This document shows, in pieces, positions 44,563-55,580 of a DNA stretch of 64,000 nucleotides. The notes beneath the pieces were generated by a model, which worked only from the letters and a program-made list of their open reading frames with translations, had not been told where the DNA came from and did not search any database. Positions within the stretch are counted from its first letter, which is position 1; every line of letters begins with the position of its first letter. A program made the position numbers and the translations under genes. Source of the stretch: Aphrocallistes beatrix (lineage: Eukaryota > Porifera > Hexactinellida > Sceptrulophora > Aphrocallistidae); NCBI GenBank assembly GCA_963281255.1, contig OY725501.1:1899674-1963673 (forward strand), written 5' to 3'.

Positions 44563-45908
44563 CAGGGTGTATCATAAGTGTTGTCGGGTAATATAATTGA
44601 ATGTAAAAACCCAGAATGTATATCATGTATATATTTTCACTTATTTATGTAATCTCCTCGACTATATATTACTGATTTAATACGATCAGGCATACTGGCG
44701 ACTAGATTTTCCAAAATATTCGGGTCAATGCTTGCCCAGGCCTTTTTTACTTGAAAAATCAGGTCTTCGATTTTAGTGACATTCTCCATTTGACTGACAC
44801 TATCCTTCAAAATCGACCATAGATTCTCGATAGGATTGAGATCGGGTGAGTTGCCTGGCCACTCCCCTTTACGCCAAAACCCTGGGAAATGCTCTGCACA
44901 CCAGACTTGAGTCAAATTTGCTGTGTGTGCTGGGGCACCATCCTGCATGAAAATAAAATTCGACATGTTTGAGAGCATTGACTTCTCCATTATTGAACCA
45001 TAATCCGACCTACGTTCAATGGCATCTTTATAGGTCTTTTCCAGAATATAGTTTCGGTAGTAACAACCATCTATCGTCTGTTTTTGCGGAACAATATGCA
45101 ACTCAGATACTGCATGATGTGACATCATGCCCCAGACGTTAATTTTTCCAGGAAATTTGACTTTAACACAAGGATCAACCTCAGCTGAATTCCGAGCCCA
45201 AATACGATCATTTTGTCTATTTGGGGTATTGAACAATTGAAAGGGTGCTTCGTCGGACCACAAAACGCGTTTCCAATCCTCAACAGTCCATTCTTTGCGA
45301 AATTCAGCAAATTTTAGACGGTTTCCTTCATTTTCGCAGTCAATCGTGGGATTTTTGGCCTTTTAAAGGATCTCACTCCTAAGCTATCCCTGAGATATCG
45401 GTAAACAGTTGAATGGGATATAGAATATCCCCTATTACTCACTATTCTTGCCAGTTTCCTAGTAGATTTTCCACTCTTACCGAGAGATTTCGAAATCATA
45501 ATTTTGGCGGCCTTTTTAACAGTTGAATTTCGTCCGGGGCGACTTTTGGTATTTTGAGATTCTCCAAGTTTCTCCTTGTGCCACCAACGTTCGATTGATC
45601 TCAAACTAACTCGGAGCTTTAGTGCAACATCCTTCTGAGTCATTCCTGCATTCAACATCCCAATGGCCTGCGTACGGAGCTCTAAACCATGATCTCGGAC
45701 ATTCATTTTCCTGGAAATAACAGGTTGACAGCGATAGTAAAATTCTGGAATTTCAGTTTAGCTAGAAATAGATTAAGTAATTTTCTACAAAGTGCAACCG
45801 GATACTAAGCAATACTGAACTAATAAATGAAGACTACTTGTGGTTATAATACAATAGTATGACTACTTTGACAATTCTACTACCCGACAACACTTATGAT
45901 ACACCCTG
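44563..45908 (-). mobile_element. DD37E Tc1/mariner transposon, complete ends
   Basis: 1346 bp. Both ends read CAGGGTGTATCATAAGTGTT inward, with TA at 44561-44562 and 45909-45910. One transposase gene on the minus strand. Confidence 0.93.
44637..45706 (-). pseudogene. DD37E Tc1/mariner transposase with one frameshift
   Basis: Starts MNVRDHGLELRTQAIGMLNA. Helix-turn-helix region MTQKDVALKLRVSLRSIERW, SRPGR hook, then VLWSDEAPFQLF, FMQDGAPAH and SPDLNPIENLW. 37 residues lie between the second Asp and the Glu. A one-base loss near 45326 (after LTAKMKE) is the only break; the adjacent frame continues RLKFAEFRKEW. About 355 residues when read through, the usual family length. A different site from the break in the 33453 copy. 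Confidence 0.9.
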
Positions 45909-45933
45909 TATATAGCTCTACCACCATTTTCTA

Positions 45934-47988
45934 ATGGAACCCGGCGCTCCAGCTAAAATAATCGAACCTCCCCTGTCCTTCCCTCAAGAATTCGACCACC
46001 TTCCTCCCCCTGTCTTCTTTATGGAGGACATCTCACCTAAACTCGCACACAAGGTACAACGAATATTGGGCTTCGGCCCATTATTCCAAACCGCAATAAC
46101 ACAACCTGATGAACAGTTTGCCTCCCCATGGTACTTTGCTCTAAACTTAGAACACAACACCCCACCCCTAACGCATTTTCCTCTCCCTAAATGGAAAAGA
46201 GATATCCAAAGGGAATTCAAATTCCTGACCCAATCTGTATCCAAACAACTCAAAGCAGAAAATCTGAACATCATTTCGGTAGACAAAGGACATGGCTTAG
46301 TCATTGTCCACTTATCTGACCTCCAGCAGATGTATAAGCTCTGGCTAGATCAGAATGCAACTCGTGTTCCACCTTATCATTACTTCAAACAAGTCCAGGA
46401 TCTAAGAACTCTACTGGCTGAAGAAGATCCCAACCTCACATCCTTACAGGATGATCGCCCACCCACTTTCTACTTTAAGATCAAGGTCCACAAACCACAA
46501 TTCAAATCCAAAGTAGTATATTCACCATCGTTGTATCGTATCCAAAACTCGCTATCTGAACTAGTCTCAATGTGCCGCCCAATAGCCAATCATAAACCCT
46601 CAATAACAACTCTCGTATCCTCTCATCTTAGACCCCTTTTGACACCCATTATAGAAAACTCACCATTTTTAAGTGACGACATTCACGAGGTGATAGCTAT
46701 TCTCTCGCACCCATCTGTCAATTTAAACGCTTTATACACATATGACATCAAGTCTTTCTATTCCTCTGCCCCACATCAGCTCATATTAGAAGCATTCGAT
46801 CACTATAACCCAGCCAACCTCTATACCCCCATCCTAAAAGCCTTACTCCCACTCAACTTTATAACTGATGGATCCCAAATCTATACCCTCGGCACAACAG
46901 GCATCCCTATGGGCCTTCCCCTAGCTCCTGAACTTGCTAGAATGACTACGGCCTACCTTCTACTTAAATACAAACACCCACTTCATGACGCCTTTACGAT
47001 ATACTTTGATGATATTGCTTCAACATATCAATTACCCTTGGACCTTCTGGCCCCCTATGTCCTTGAACAAGGACCTGATAATGTGACCCAAGATGCTCTC
47101 TTTGACCCAACTTCTCACTCCTTTATCCAAGTGGCTCAATCTTTTCGACAACCTACCCCACTACATGTGGCATCCAACCACTCATCAAGCAATATGTTGA
47201 CCTCTACATGGAAAGCAGCTACGCTCCGTTCAGCACGAATCGCAACCCAACCCAAACTCGCACTCGATAACCACTATCGGAGGTACATGCCTCACTACAT
47301 GAGGGCAGGCCATGCCCTGTCCGAACTCAGCTATGCTATCGCGGATCTCATGTATTACCCCAGGAACACTCCCAAAAAAACCCCACCCGAAACCACAGGA
47401 ATAAGTTATAATTACTCCCAGACACGCCCTACCAAAAGGCAATTGGCACCGATTACTAAATCAGACTTCCATCTGGTCCCACTTCTCCAGGCCCCGGCCC
47501 TCATATCACTGCTACAGTACTCTTACCCTCAATTCAACCTCGAACATCGTATCACCTGTCGCGACAGATGCCGCATCTGCATCTCGTATGACCAGCGTTT
47601 CGGAACCCTCACTCCCTTCCCTTTCGAACCTTGTGCTCATCTACGTTTAATCTACGTTCTCCACCACCCATATGTTCAAAATATGGTCTATGTGGGCCAA
47701 ACCGGTGCCACGAAACATGTCTTACGACAACCACTATCAGCTCATCGCATTTGGCGACATCTGTCCGCCATCCCTGACCTGCTTTGGCAGGTGTGGAAGT
47801 TTCTTCCACCTTCGTACAAACCTCCATCTCGTATGGAGACCTCAATGGAATTGCAAGTAGCAAACCTAATCCGCAAACATCACCCAGATATTAATGTTCA
47901 ACTCGACCACCCAAATCGTTTCTACGATGCGCTAAAAAGCGCAATCGCCCCACTCCCCCCCATTTCAGACGAGGAAGTCGACCCTTAG
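45934..47988 (+). CDS. Penelope-like retroelement protein: reverse transcriptase plus GIY-YIG nuclease
   Basis: 684 codons, uninterrupted. DKG motif at 117-119, FYFKIKVHKP at 179-188, RPIANHKPS at 215-223, RT motif A TYDIKSFY with D271, motif B TTGIPMGLPLAP at 321-332, motif C YFDD at 357-360, a CRDRCRIC zinc-like cluster at 542-549, and a GIY-YIG part with VYVGQTG at 585-591 and a late Glu near 639. This order is that of endonuclease-bearing Penelope-like elements. The coding strand is visibly C-rich against AT-rich flanks. The Met lies only 25 bp after the Tc1 end, so the true 5' part may be missing. No other element parts such as terminal repeats were found. Confidence 0.88.
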   Translation: MEPGAPAKIIEPPLSFPQEFDHLPPPVFFMEDISPKLAHKVQRILGFGPLFQTAITQPDEQFASPWYFALNLEHNTPPLTHFPLPKWKRDIQREFKFLTQSVSKQLKAENLNIISVDKGHGLVIVHLSDLQQMYKLWLDQNATRVPPYHYFKQVQDLRTLLAEEDPNLTSLQDDRPPTFYFKIKVHKPQFKSKVVYSPSLYRIQNSLSELVSMCRPIANHKPSITTLVSSHLRPLLTPIIENSPFLSDDIHEVIAILSHPSVNLNALYTYDIKSFYSSAPHQLILEAFDHYNPANLYTPILKALLPLNFITDGSQIYTLGTTGIPMGLPLAPELARMTTAYLLLKYKHPLHDAFTIYFDDIASTYQLPLDLLAPYVLEQGPDNVTQDALFDPTSHSFIQVAQSFRQPTPLHVASNHSSSNMLTSTWKAATLRSARIATQPKLALDNHYRRYMPHYMRAGHALSELSYAIADLMYYPRNTPKKTPPETTGISYNYSQTRPTKRQLAPITKSDFHLVPLLQAPALISLLQYSYPQFNLEHRITCRDRCRICISYDQRFGTLTPFPFEPCAHLRLIYVLHHPYVQNMVYVGQTGATKHVLRQPLSAHRIWRHLSAIPDLLWQVWKFLPPSYKPPSRMETSMELQVANLIRKHHPDINVQLDHPNRFYDALKSAIAPLPPISDEEVDP

Positions 47989-48140
47989 CTTAATTGCTTC
48001 GCAAGAATTATATGTACTTTACCTAAGGGCTCTCATTCTAATATTATCTACCCATTCTTTATGTATTGAAAAGCCGAATAAGGCGAAAGCATTCAATATT
48101 GTATGTGCTCTACAACTATTACTACTATCGATCTATCTTA
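47989..48140 (+). other. 3' flank of Penelope-like ORF with a GCC...GGC-GAAA hairpin
   Basis: At about 48066-48105, TATTGA pairs with TCAATA around an inner GCC-GAATAA-GGC stem followed by GAAA. The stem and GAAA recall stem II of a hammerhead ribozyme, a motif known from Penelope-like elements, but the CTGATGA core is not present. Confidence 0.3.
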
Positions 48141-48200
48141 TCTTCTTATATATATATATATATATATATATACGTATATATATATATATATATATATAGT
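48141..48200. repeat. (TA)n microsatellite
   Basis: Near-pure TA repeat with one CG interruption. Other TA runs of 15-40 bp occur at many Helitron-like ends. Confidence 0.9.
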
Positions 48201-48620
48201 ATATATATTACCAAAACAAAAGTATTCGACCACCATGAAAACTTCCATACAAATAGTATTAAAGTGGATCTATTCATAATGGAATATGTAATCAAACAGA
48301 AGAAATATTCGATTTTTGATTTCAGATTCGTAAACTACACATCCGACTTACTAATTTTTGAAACTTTCAATGCAAATACTAATTCTCATGTAGAAAATTA
48401 TCAACCTCTGCCACTTGTGTCACTAATCGCCATCATATATACTGGCTGTGGACAGTATCAAAGGTAGATATTTCTAATTTTTGGAGTTAGTAATTGAGTT
48501 GAGGATCAAAAATAGAGTATTTCTAACAGTTTGAGTACATATTCCTTTATGAACAGAGCCACTTTAATACTATTTGTATGGAGGTTTCTGTGGTGGTCGA
48601 ATACTTTTGTCCAGGTACTG
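48201..48620. mobile_element. Tc1-type MITE
   Basis: Right end inward CAGTACCTGGACAAAAGTAT; left end degenerate (CCAAAACAAAAGTATTCGAC). CGACCACC, then CATACAAATAGTATTAAAGT, is shared inverted. TA flanks on the right. Confidence 0.75.
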
Positions 48621-48629
48621 TATATACAC

Positions 48630-48662
48630 AAACAAACATTAATCGAGCTTTAATAGTAGGGT
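48630..48662 (-). mobile_element. Helitron-like solo 5' end
   Basis: ACATTAATCGAGCTTTAATA then GTAGGG, close to the family start read on the minus strand. Confidence 0.6.
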
Positions 48663-48685
48663 ATATATATAGAAAATACTATATA

Positions 48686-48970
48686 CAGGGTGACTATTAA
48701 GTTCTGTTACAAGCTTTGCTAGGTGTAAAATTTCTTATTCTCAAACGATCTTAGTTATTATGATCCTTAGATATTGTAATTCGAATATTTTCAATGATTT
48801 CAAAATATTTTTCGATTCTAAGAGTTAGAAATGTGTTTTGTTTGGTGAGTTTTGAGAAAAAAATGTGTCCTGCCACGCAGCGAAAATCGTGAATCAGGGC
48901 CCACTGCTTTTCAAGTTATCTTCCCAGAGTCTTCAAATTCTCGGAAAAATTAGCACACACATTTTCCGAC
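48686..48970. mobile_element. half copy of the 29768 MITE
   Basis: Starts CAGGGTGACTATTAAGTTCT after TA and follows the left arm of 29768-30537 for about 285 bp, ending in L2 sequence without the other arm. Confidence 0.75.
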
Positions 48971-48979
48971 CATTTGTTA

Positions 48980-50388
48980 GTAAGTTATCGTATATTATAG
49001 GTATAGTTCGGGCATAATACCTCTCTATGGTCCCGAAAGAGTTGGATGTCAATTCTTAAAAACGATCGAAGATATATAATCTATTATAATGTTAAATGAA
49101 AGGATATACAGTGGAACCTGTATATAACGGCCACCCAAGGGACTGGACAAAATTGGCCGTTATACACAGGTGACCGTTATATACAGATGATTGTTTTAGT
49201 CCCCAAAAGGAATCAAAGGAGTGAAATGAATATCAAGCTTTTAGAAATCTATTACGAGTACTTGAAGTAATATAATGAAACTTGTTTATCGTTCGTAACA
49301 GGTTCTGTCATAAACACTTAAAAAGGTTAAAATTTTGATGGTCGTTATAGACAGGTAGTGACCATTATAGACAGAAAATGGCCGTTATACACAGTTTTTG
49401 GGTCAGTAAGGGAGTGCAAATGGGTGGCCGCTGGCCGCGTTGAGCAGGTGACCGCTATACACAGGGTAAATATTATGGAATTTCGGACGGGACTGTTCAA
49501 TGGTGACTGCTATAGACAGGTGGCCGTTATAGCAGGTTCGACTGTATATGATAATTTATAGGTTCCTCAAACATCTCTTTGTCAAAAAATAAATATTTCT
49601 CGACTGATTATTGATTTTATTGTAATACAAATTATATTAATAACTTTGACTATATTAGTAAATGGCGAATCTAATCATGGAATATGTGCCCAAATGTAGC
49701 TATTAAACTAAAAAATCAATGCAATTGTCACTAACAATGTGTATAGAAAAATTGGAGCACTTTTCATTATTATTTTGGAAGTTTTTTTTATGTTCCAAAA
49801 CAGATACCTCTCTATCTCTAGTAATATATACCCAAATTCTATCCGAAAATCCTTACTTGAAAGCTAAAAGTCGTAGATTCTCACTCTAACTTCATAATAT
49901 ACTTTTTATAAGCTCTTTATTCATTCTAAACCGATGGATTATACTTTGTTGCGTAAGGAGTCTGAATTATATTTCCTAATTTGTTCAAAATATTCGGGGG
50001 CTAGGGGCTTGAAGGAAATTTGTGGATTTTCAGTATGATTTTGCTGTTACACACCAAAATTTGTTGGAATATATCTGATTCATCAATATAAATGCGATTA
50101 AATGCCATTAATGCTTATATTTATCCTTAATAGCTAATTTAACATCGTTCTTAACATTAAAACTTTAAATCCCTATATCTCGGGATTATAAATTTTCAAA
50201 ATTTACCGTCTTTAAAAAATAAAATATCAAATTTGTTTGGAGATAGAATGCTGAAATTTACAATAGTTGTTCAATATCATTGTGCGATAAAAGTAGTACC
50301 ACTCGATTTTCGATATCTTATAAATTTGTTATTTTATTGCTGATTTCAAAAATAAAACCCGGGCTTTTTGCCGTTTTTGGCAATTTTT
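48980..50388 (+). mobile_element. L2 element fragment
   Basis: Matches 12777-13870 of the first L2 copy, interrupted by the pogo-like MITE at 49109-49544. Neither terminal is present. Confidence 0.75.
49109..49544. mobile_element. pogo-like MITE, sister of 1975 copy
   Basis: 436 bp, ends CAGTGGAACCTGTATATAAC and CAGTCGAACCTGCTATAACG inward, TA both sides. Lacks the hAT insert, so it gives the empty-site structure of the 1975 copy. Confidence 0.9.
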
Positions 50389-51201
50389 AAAGCCTGCAAA
50401 ACACAAAGTACTTAAATTAAGTCACTCATTCATTGATTACTTAATGTTAAAGATATAAAGCAACCAAGGAAATTAATAAATATCCCAATTTGATACAACT
50501 TTCACGCCATCTAGATATCCTAAAAATGTGCAGTATTAAATGAGTTTCGTCTAGTGCATTAGAACCTATTTAAGAAATAACTGAGCCAGACTATACTCAC
50601 TTGGTTTCGTGGCATATTTGTGAGATATCATGATGGCGACTACTTGATAAATGTGGAGACAAACAAGGCATTTTGATGATATCAATGTACATGACAGAAT
50701 AATTGAAAAGTCATTATCTCCGGATCATGAAAATTTGCAAAGAAAAGTGTTGAGATGCATAATCATGCAAACAATTCATCTCAAGTAACTTAATCTCAAT
50801 CTCCTCTCGTTTTATGTATCTGAGGCTATATCTTGAAAACAGTTACAGTTGAACATCGAAACTTGAATGTATTTGATAGGCATCAGGCCAAATCCTATTA
50901 ATAGCTCTAAATACATTTCGAAACGATAAAGCCTAAAATATTTACCTCATATATCAAACATTTTAGGATCTATGGTTGCAAAAATTATGAGCAAATATGA
51001 AATTGCATGTTACATATCAAAACATTCAAATTTTAATGTTAAACTATAAAGCCTTTCAAAATATAGCCTCAAATATGGTTTAATAGCAACAGAGGAATGT
51101 AAAAACATTTATTGGTAATTTTCAAATTTTTCGAATCAACCTATCCTGTTGATTTTCTTTGAAAGTAAGATATTATAAACACTTAAAAATGTGCGTGAAA
51201 C
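50389..51201. other. AT-rich stretch, nothing recognised
   Basis: No gene or repeat hallmark seen. Confidence 0.4.
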
Positions 51202-51210
51202 GGGACGCCG

Positions 51211-51668
51211 GAATTAGACCAACGCAGAGGTAGGAATTAGACCAACGTTGAAGGTAGGAATTAGACCAACGTTTGAGGTAGGAACAAGACCAACGCTTTT
51301 TTAAAGTTAGGAACAAGACCAACGCTGAGGTAGGAATTAGACCAACGCTTTTTTTAAAGTTAGGAACAAGACCAACGCTGAGGTAGGAATTAGACCAACG
51401 CTTTTTTTAAAGTTAGGAACAAGACCAACGCTGAGGTAGGAATTAGACCAACGCTTTTTTTAAAGTTAGGAACAAGACCAACGCCGAGGTAGGAATTAGA
51501 CCAACGCAGAGGTAGGAATTAGACCAACGTTTAAGGTAGGAATAAGACCAACGCAGAGGTAGGAATTAGACAAAAGCAGGGGTTGGAATAAGACCAACGC
51601 AGAGGTAGGAATAAGACCAACGCAGAGGTAGGAATAAGACCAACGCAGAGGTAGGAATTAGACTACCG
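51211..51668. repeat. left tandem array of a 23-bp unit
   Basis: Unit GACCAACGCAGAGGTAGGAA plus TTA or TAA. In the middle a 53-bp higher-order unit (23 bp plus a 30-bp variant with a T run and AAAGTTAGGAACAA) repeats about four times. Confidence 0.92.
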
Positions 51669-51694
51669 CATTTTTCGAACTACTAATGTAAGCA

Positions 51695-52288
51695 TCCTTA
51701 CAATTAAACCTCGATTAATGTGTATATATATCTATGTATGTATATATATATATGTATGTATATCTCTGTAACGAATTGATTGAAGAAACTGCCAGGCGTA
51801 GAAAGCTGATTTTTGGTATGTAGGAGTCTTTTGGCTATGGCTCCAGTAAGTTCTGAGCTCAGAGGAAAATGTCAACTCATCATGGAATTATGACGTCATT
51901 GTAACATTTTTAAAAGTTAAGCAATACAGTTATTCAAGCACAACTCAGCCATTATAGGAGATAGAAGGCTGAAATTTTAATAGAATCTGTATACTAACAT
52001 ATCTCACATATGTAAATATGTGAGATATGTTAGTATACAGATTCTATTAAAATTTCATATGCAACTATCATCAAAAAATGATGACTCATCACTTTGTTAT
52101 GACGTCATCATTACTCATCAAAATTTTAAAAATTGATATTTTTTATTGATTAGATCAGTGGGACATACGTATTTAGAGATGTTATCTCTCTTATAATTAT
52201 CCAGTGTGACCCCAGGCGACCGAAGGAAGCCTCCGGAGGACACAAAGTGTCCGCCAGCCGCGCAGCGCAAGCAAGCGAAGCGCGCTTG
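51695..52288 (+). mobile_element. Helitron-like element with an internal palindromic duplication
   Basis: 594 bp, TCCTTACAATTAAACCTCG to GCGCGCTTG, A before and T after. Positions 51971-52011 and 52016-52056 form a perfect 41-bp inverted repeat, accounting for the extra length. Confidence 0.9.
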
Positions 52289-52299
52289 TTTATATAATG

Positions 52300-52402
52300 T
52301 TAGCAAAGAGAACAATAATTATGAAGAGAACAATAATTATGAGAAAACAAAACTATGAAGAGAACAAAATTATGAAGAGAACTATAATTATGAAGAGAAT
52401 TA
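52300..52402. repeat. short tandem repeat of an ATGAAGAGAAC unit
   Basis: ATGAAGAGAACAATAATT and variants repeat about five times, downstream of the MULE gene. Confidence 0.75.
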
Positions 52403-52475
52403 TAATGCATATTAATGAGTTAAAAATTTGAAGAGGTTGATTATATAATGAGTGACCAATAAATGAGTTTAAGAC

Positions 52476-53974
52476 TCATTGAAAGATTTGCATCAAGTCG
52501 TTTATTTCTGTTCGACATATTGGACAGCCCGTGTACTCCTCAATAAAATGCCGGGCACAATCTCTACATAGATTTGCGTGACCACAAGGAATGAGAGCAT
52601 ATGTTTCTTGTCTTGGTTGACAACAAATTATACAAGTAGTGTGAAGATTATCATCACCATCATCACAGTTTGATTCATCTAAAATTCCTGTGTTGATATC
52701 TTCAAATTTTTCAGGAGCATTTTTTCTATGGCCGCCAATTGCTGCTGAAACGGCAGCGAGGTATTGAATAATTGTATATTTTCCTTCTTGTAACTTTACT
52801 TTACATGCATTTCTGCGAGAAGCATTTTCCAATGTTTGTCTCTTTGGTTTTCTGGTTATCTCAAGGCCTCGCTCTAATCTTTGGTATTCCAATTCAAAAT
52901 CAAGTATGACCCTATTTAAATCAGATAAAAACTTCCATATATTTGGATGGTGAACTGTGATGACGGATTTCAAAGTTTTATGAAAGGCCTCTGCACCATT
53001 ATTTGTTGCATTCTCTGTAGAAAACACTGAAAATCCCTTTTGTCCAATGATCCATGTCTTTTTATAATATACCTTCAACTTTTTTATCAGCTGATCCTCA
53101 ATTTCATTATGATAAAACTTTTCCAGCTCTAATAAGGAAAAGGCTCCTAAGATTTCACTTTCAGGTAGTAGAGGTAGTGCCATTAGTTTCCTAAGCCAAT
53201 TCGCGAATACTTGATCAGTCTTATACCTTGATGCAAGACCTAAGAATTGCGTTTTCTTCCAGATTGCTTGAGTAAAATGGAACCAGCAACCTATAATATT
53301 TATCTCAGGGAAATAATAGGAGAATGCATTGCGAGGTGCTCTTTCAAAATCGTCAACAGCAATTTTAGGTTAAAATTCAGGAATTATCTCGCGTATTTTC
53401 ATCAAAACAATAGCGCATAAGTCCTCCGTTTTATTTTGCATTAATACGTGAATAGCTGGAATACAATGTCCGTGTATCGATATGAAGATTGTAAAGAGCT
53501 GATAAAAAATTGACGGTACTGTATAAAAAGTTGCATCAAATTGGATTTGATTAGCAGCTTTCAATTTCATCAGCATAAAGTCCGAGGCGAAGATAACTGC
53601 ATATTCTCCACCACTGTTAACGCTCCCCTTGCACAAATGTACAAATGGCGAATCTGGAATTAACTGACAAAATGTCTTAGTCTCTCTGAAGGAGTTTCAG
53701 CAGCCCGTTTCAATTTATTTTTTAGTTCGAATTCGTTTTGTCTATAAGCATTCTCATCATGATCATGTTCATGAGTTAATAATAATGTATTAGATTCATG
53801 GTCTATTTTAGCAAATCCTTTGCAACCTGGGGTTTTATAAAGTGTACACCTAACGTAAGTGAAATTTTTGGAAGCTCTGGCTTTTAGGTATAGATAACCT
53901 CCTGATTGATAATGGAGTGAGTTAAGCCTTTTCCCTTCAAGTACTACAAAGTTCATTTTGCAATCATGTAACAA
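52476..53974 (-). pseudogene. FLYWCH-MULE transposase-RING fusion, two breaks
   Basis: N-terminus is a FLYWCH zinc finger (GKRLNSLHYQSGGYLYLK, then CTLYKTPGCKGFA and THEHDHDE). The MULE catalytic part follows: IQFDATFYTVPSIFYQLF (first Asp), AVDDFERAPRNAFSYYFP, GCWFHFTQAIWKK, and ENATNNGAEAFHKTLK. The C-terminus is a C3HC4 RING: CIICC, CGHANLCRDC, CPIC. Breaks: a one-base shift near 53661 after LRHF, and an in-frame TAA at 53367-53369 after IIPEF. Otherwise continuous, about 500 codons. A RING could give ubiquitin-ligase activity; that is inferred from fold only. Confidence 0.88.
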
Positions 53975-54169
53975 TACTTTTGACCTTTATATAATATATG
54001 AGTAGACATACAATCTAGTGCTATTGTAAATAAATGATGTTGAAAGAATAACAACCTAATTCATTGAACTTGATGAGAAATAAACAAAAAGTTCCACCTT
54101 TGTTGATTTTGTATGGTTGCACTGTTTCAATTCTAAATCAACATGTTGTTTAATAACTGTTAAAAAGTG

Positions 54170-54565
54170 GTCTTGTTCCTACCTCAAACGTTGGTCTAAT
54201 TCCTACCTCTGCGTTGGTCTTATTCCTACATCTGCGTTGGTCTAATTCCTACCTCTGCGTTGGTCTTATTCATACATCTGCGTTGGTCTAATTCCTACCT
54301 CTGCGTTGGTCTAATTCCTACCTCTGCGTTGGTCTTATTCCTACATCTGCGTTGGTCTAATTTCTACCTCGGCGTTGGTCTTGTTCCTACCCCAAACGTT
54401 GGTCTAATTCCTACCTCAGCGTTGGTCTTGTTCCTAACTCTAAAAAAACGTTGGTCTAATTCCTACCCTGCGTTGGTCTTATTCCTAACTTTAAAAAAGT
54501 ATTGGTCTAATTCCTAGCATCAGGCTAGTTGGTCTTATTCCTACCTAAACGTTGGTCTTATTCCG
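54170..54565. repeat. right tandem array, inverse of the left array
   Basis: GCGTTGGTCTAATTCCTACC units, about 15 copies, some with a run of A as on the left. Confidence 0.92.
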
Positions 54566-54570
54566 CTCCC

Positions 54571-55100
54571 CCCCTAAAACCAGTTTAGGCTTTCAACAAA
54601 ATATATCAGATATGCTTAAAAACCAGTCGTGAACCAATTATCCCACATGCCACAAATAGTAATGGTAAAGTACCAAAAATACGACTTCCTGTTTAGAATA
54701 ATACATTTGTCTAATTACAGCGAATTGCGAGATATTGATTATAAAGAATGGACGCGAGTTTGAAAACGCGAGATGAAGAGTCGACAGTCCATAGTACATT
54801 TAAGTAGTCTATTCTTAAATAACGAATTCGAATGGTACCAAACCAACATGCTCAATTGTATCCACTTTATGATTCTCTGATCTATGATAGTGCATTTATC
54901 GCGTTGATAACTATGAATCAAATCACGATTAAACAAATAATGCCATATATGGTAAGGTGTGAAACCACAGGGCACAATATAAAACTAACAAAACACCCTA
55001 TAAATCCTTGATTATTGAGTAAAACATCTTGGGCTCTCAGAAGCCGCACATTGTGGCAAACAGGCCCCTACACTCTAAGATATGTGTCGCGTACTTTCGG
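54571..55100. other. unassigned stretch
   Basis: No supported gene; a 78-codon frame at 54739-54975 has no motif. Confidence 0.35.
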
Positions 55101-55164
55101 ATAGAGGGAACATCGGTTCTTTCTACTTCGAGGAAAATGGGAAGGCAATAACAAACAACACAGT

Positions 55165-55580
55165 GAGCGGTACATCGCTGTATTAGAGCTGTTCTGGAAG
55201 GAGCTCTGGACTCAGTATACAGAGCTACACAAGAGGTTTTGATTTCAACAAGATGGGGCGACCCCCCACACTGCCAAAGCCTCCCTTGATTGGCTCAAGT
55301 CTCATTTTAAAAGTCGTATCGTCAGCAGGAAGACGTCCATCGGGTGGCCCCCTTACTCTCCCGACCTTAGCTCCCCAGACTTCTTTCAATGGGGTTATTT
55401 GAAGGACAAGATGCATAAGAACAAGCCTCGAACACTTGAGCAGCTGAAGATGAATATTATGCAATAAATCAGGGTGATAAGCAAAGATGTTCTGAAGTCA
55501 GTTTTCCAGAATTTGGTGTTGCGACTCAAAAATGTCTAAGAACAGAATGGTGGCCACATCGAGCACCTCCTCTAAAGCCG
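55165..55580 (+). pseudogene. mariner-like transposase C-terminal fragment
   Basis: Reads FQQDGATPHTAKASLDWLK, then WPPYSPDLSSPDFFQWGYLK, the second Asp block and the terminal Asp block (about 41 residues apart), ending near NGGHIEHLL. Stops occur before FQQDG, after NIMQ and after LKNV. The N-terminal half is absent. A terminus CACCACCCGG followed by TA at about 55716-55727 is the likely right end. Confidence 0.75.

Larger units (their letters stand above)
51202..54570 (-). mobile_element. MULE-type transposon flanked by inverted tandem arrays
   Basis: About 3.37 kb. Left end GGGACGCCGGAATTAGACC, right end inward GGGAGCGGAATAAGACC. Both sides consist of the same iterated unit in opposite orientation, enclosing a MULE transposase gene. 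A clear target duplication is not visible. A Helitron-like copy sits at 51695-52288. Confidence 0.75.

Noticed and set aside
48066..48467. 133-codon frame rich in Tyr/Ile
   Set aside because: Runs through the TA microsatellite and a Tc1-type MITE; no domain.
51211..51668. Regular short repeats as CRISPR-like
   Set aside because: Units are contiguous, variable in length and inverted on the other side of a MULE; they are transposon-end arrays.
54260..54517. 85-codon repetitive open frame
   Set aside because: It only translates the tandem array; no start context and no domain.
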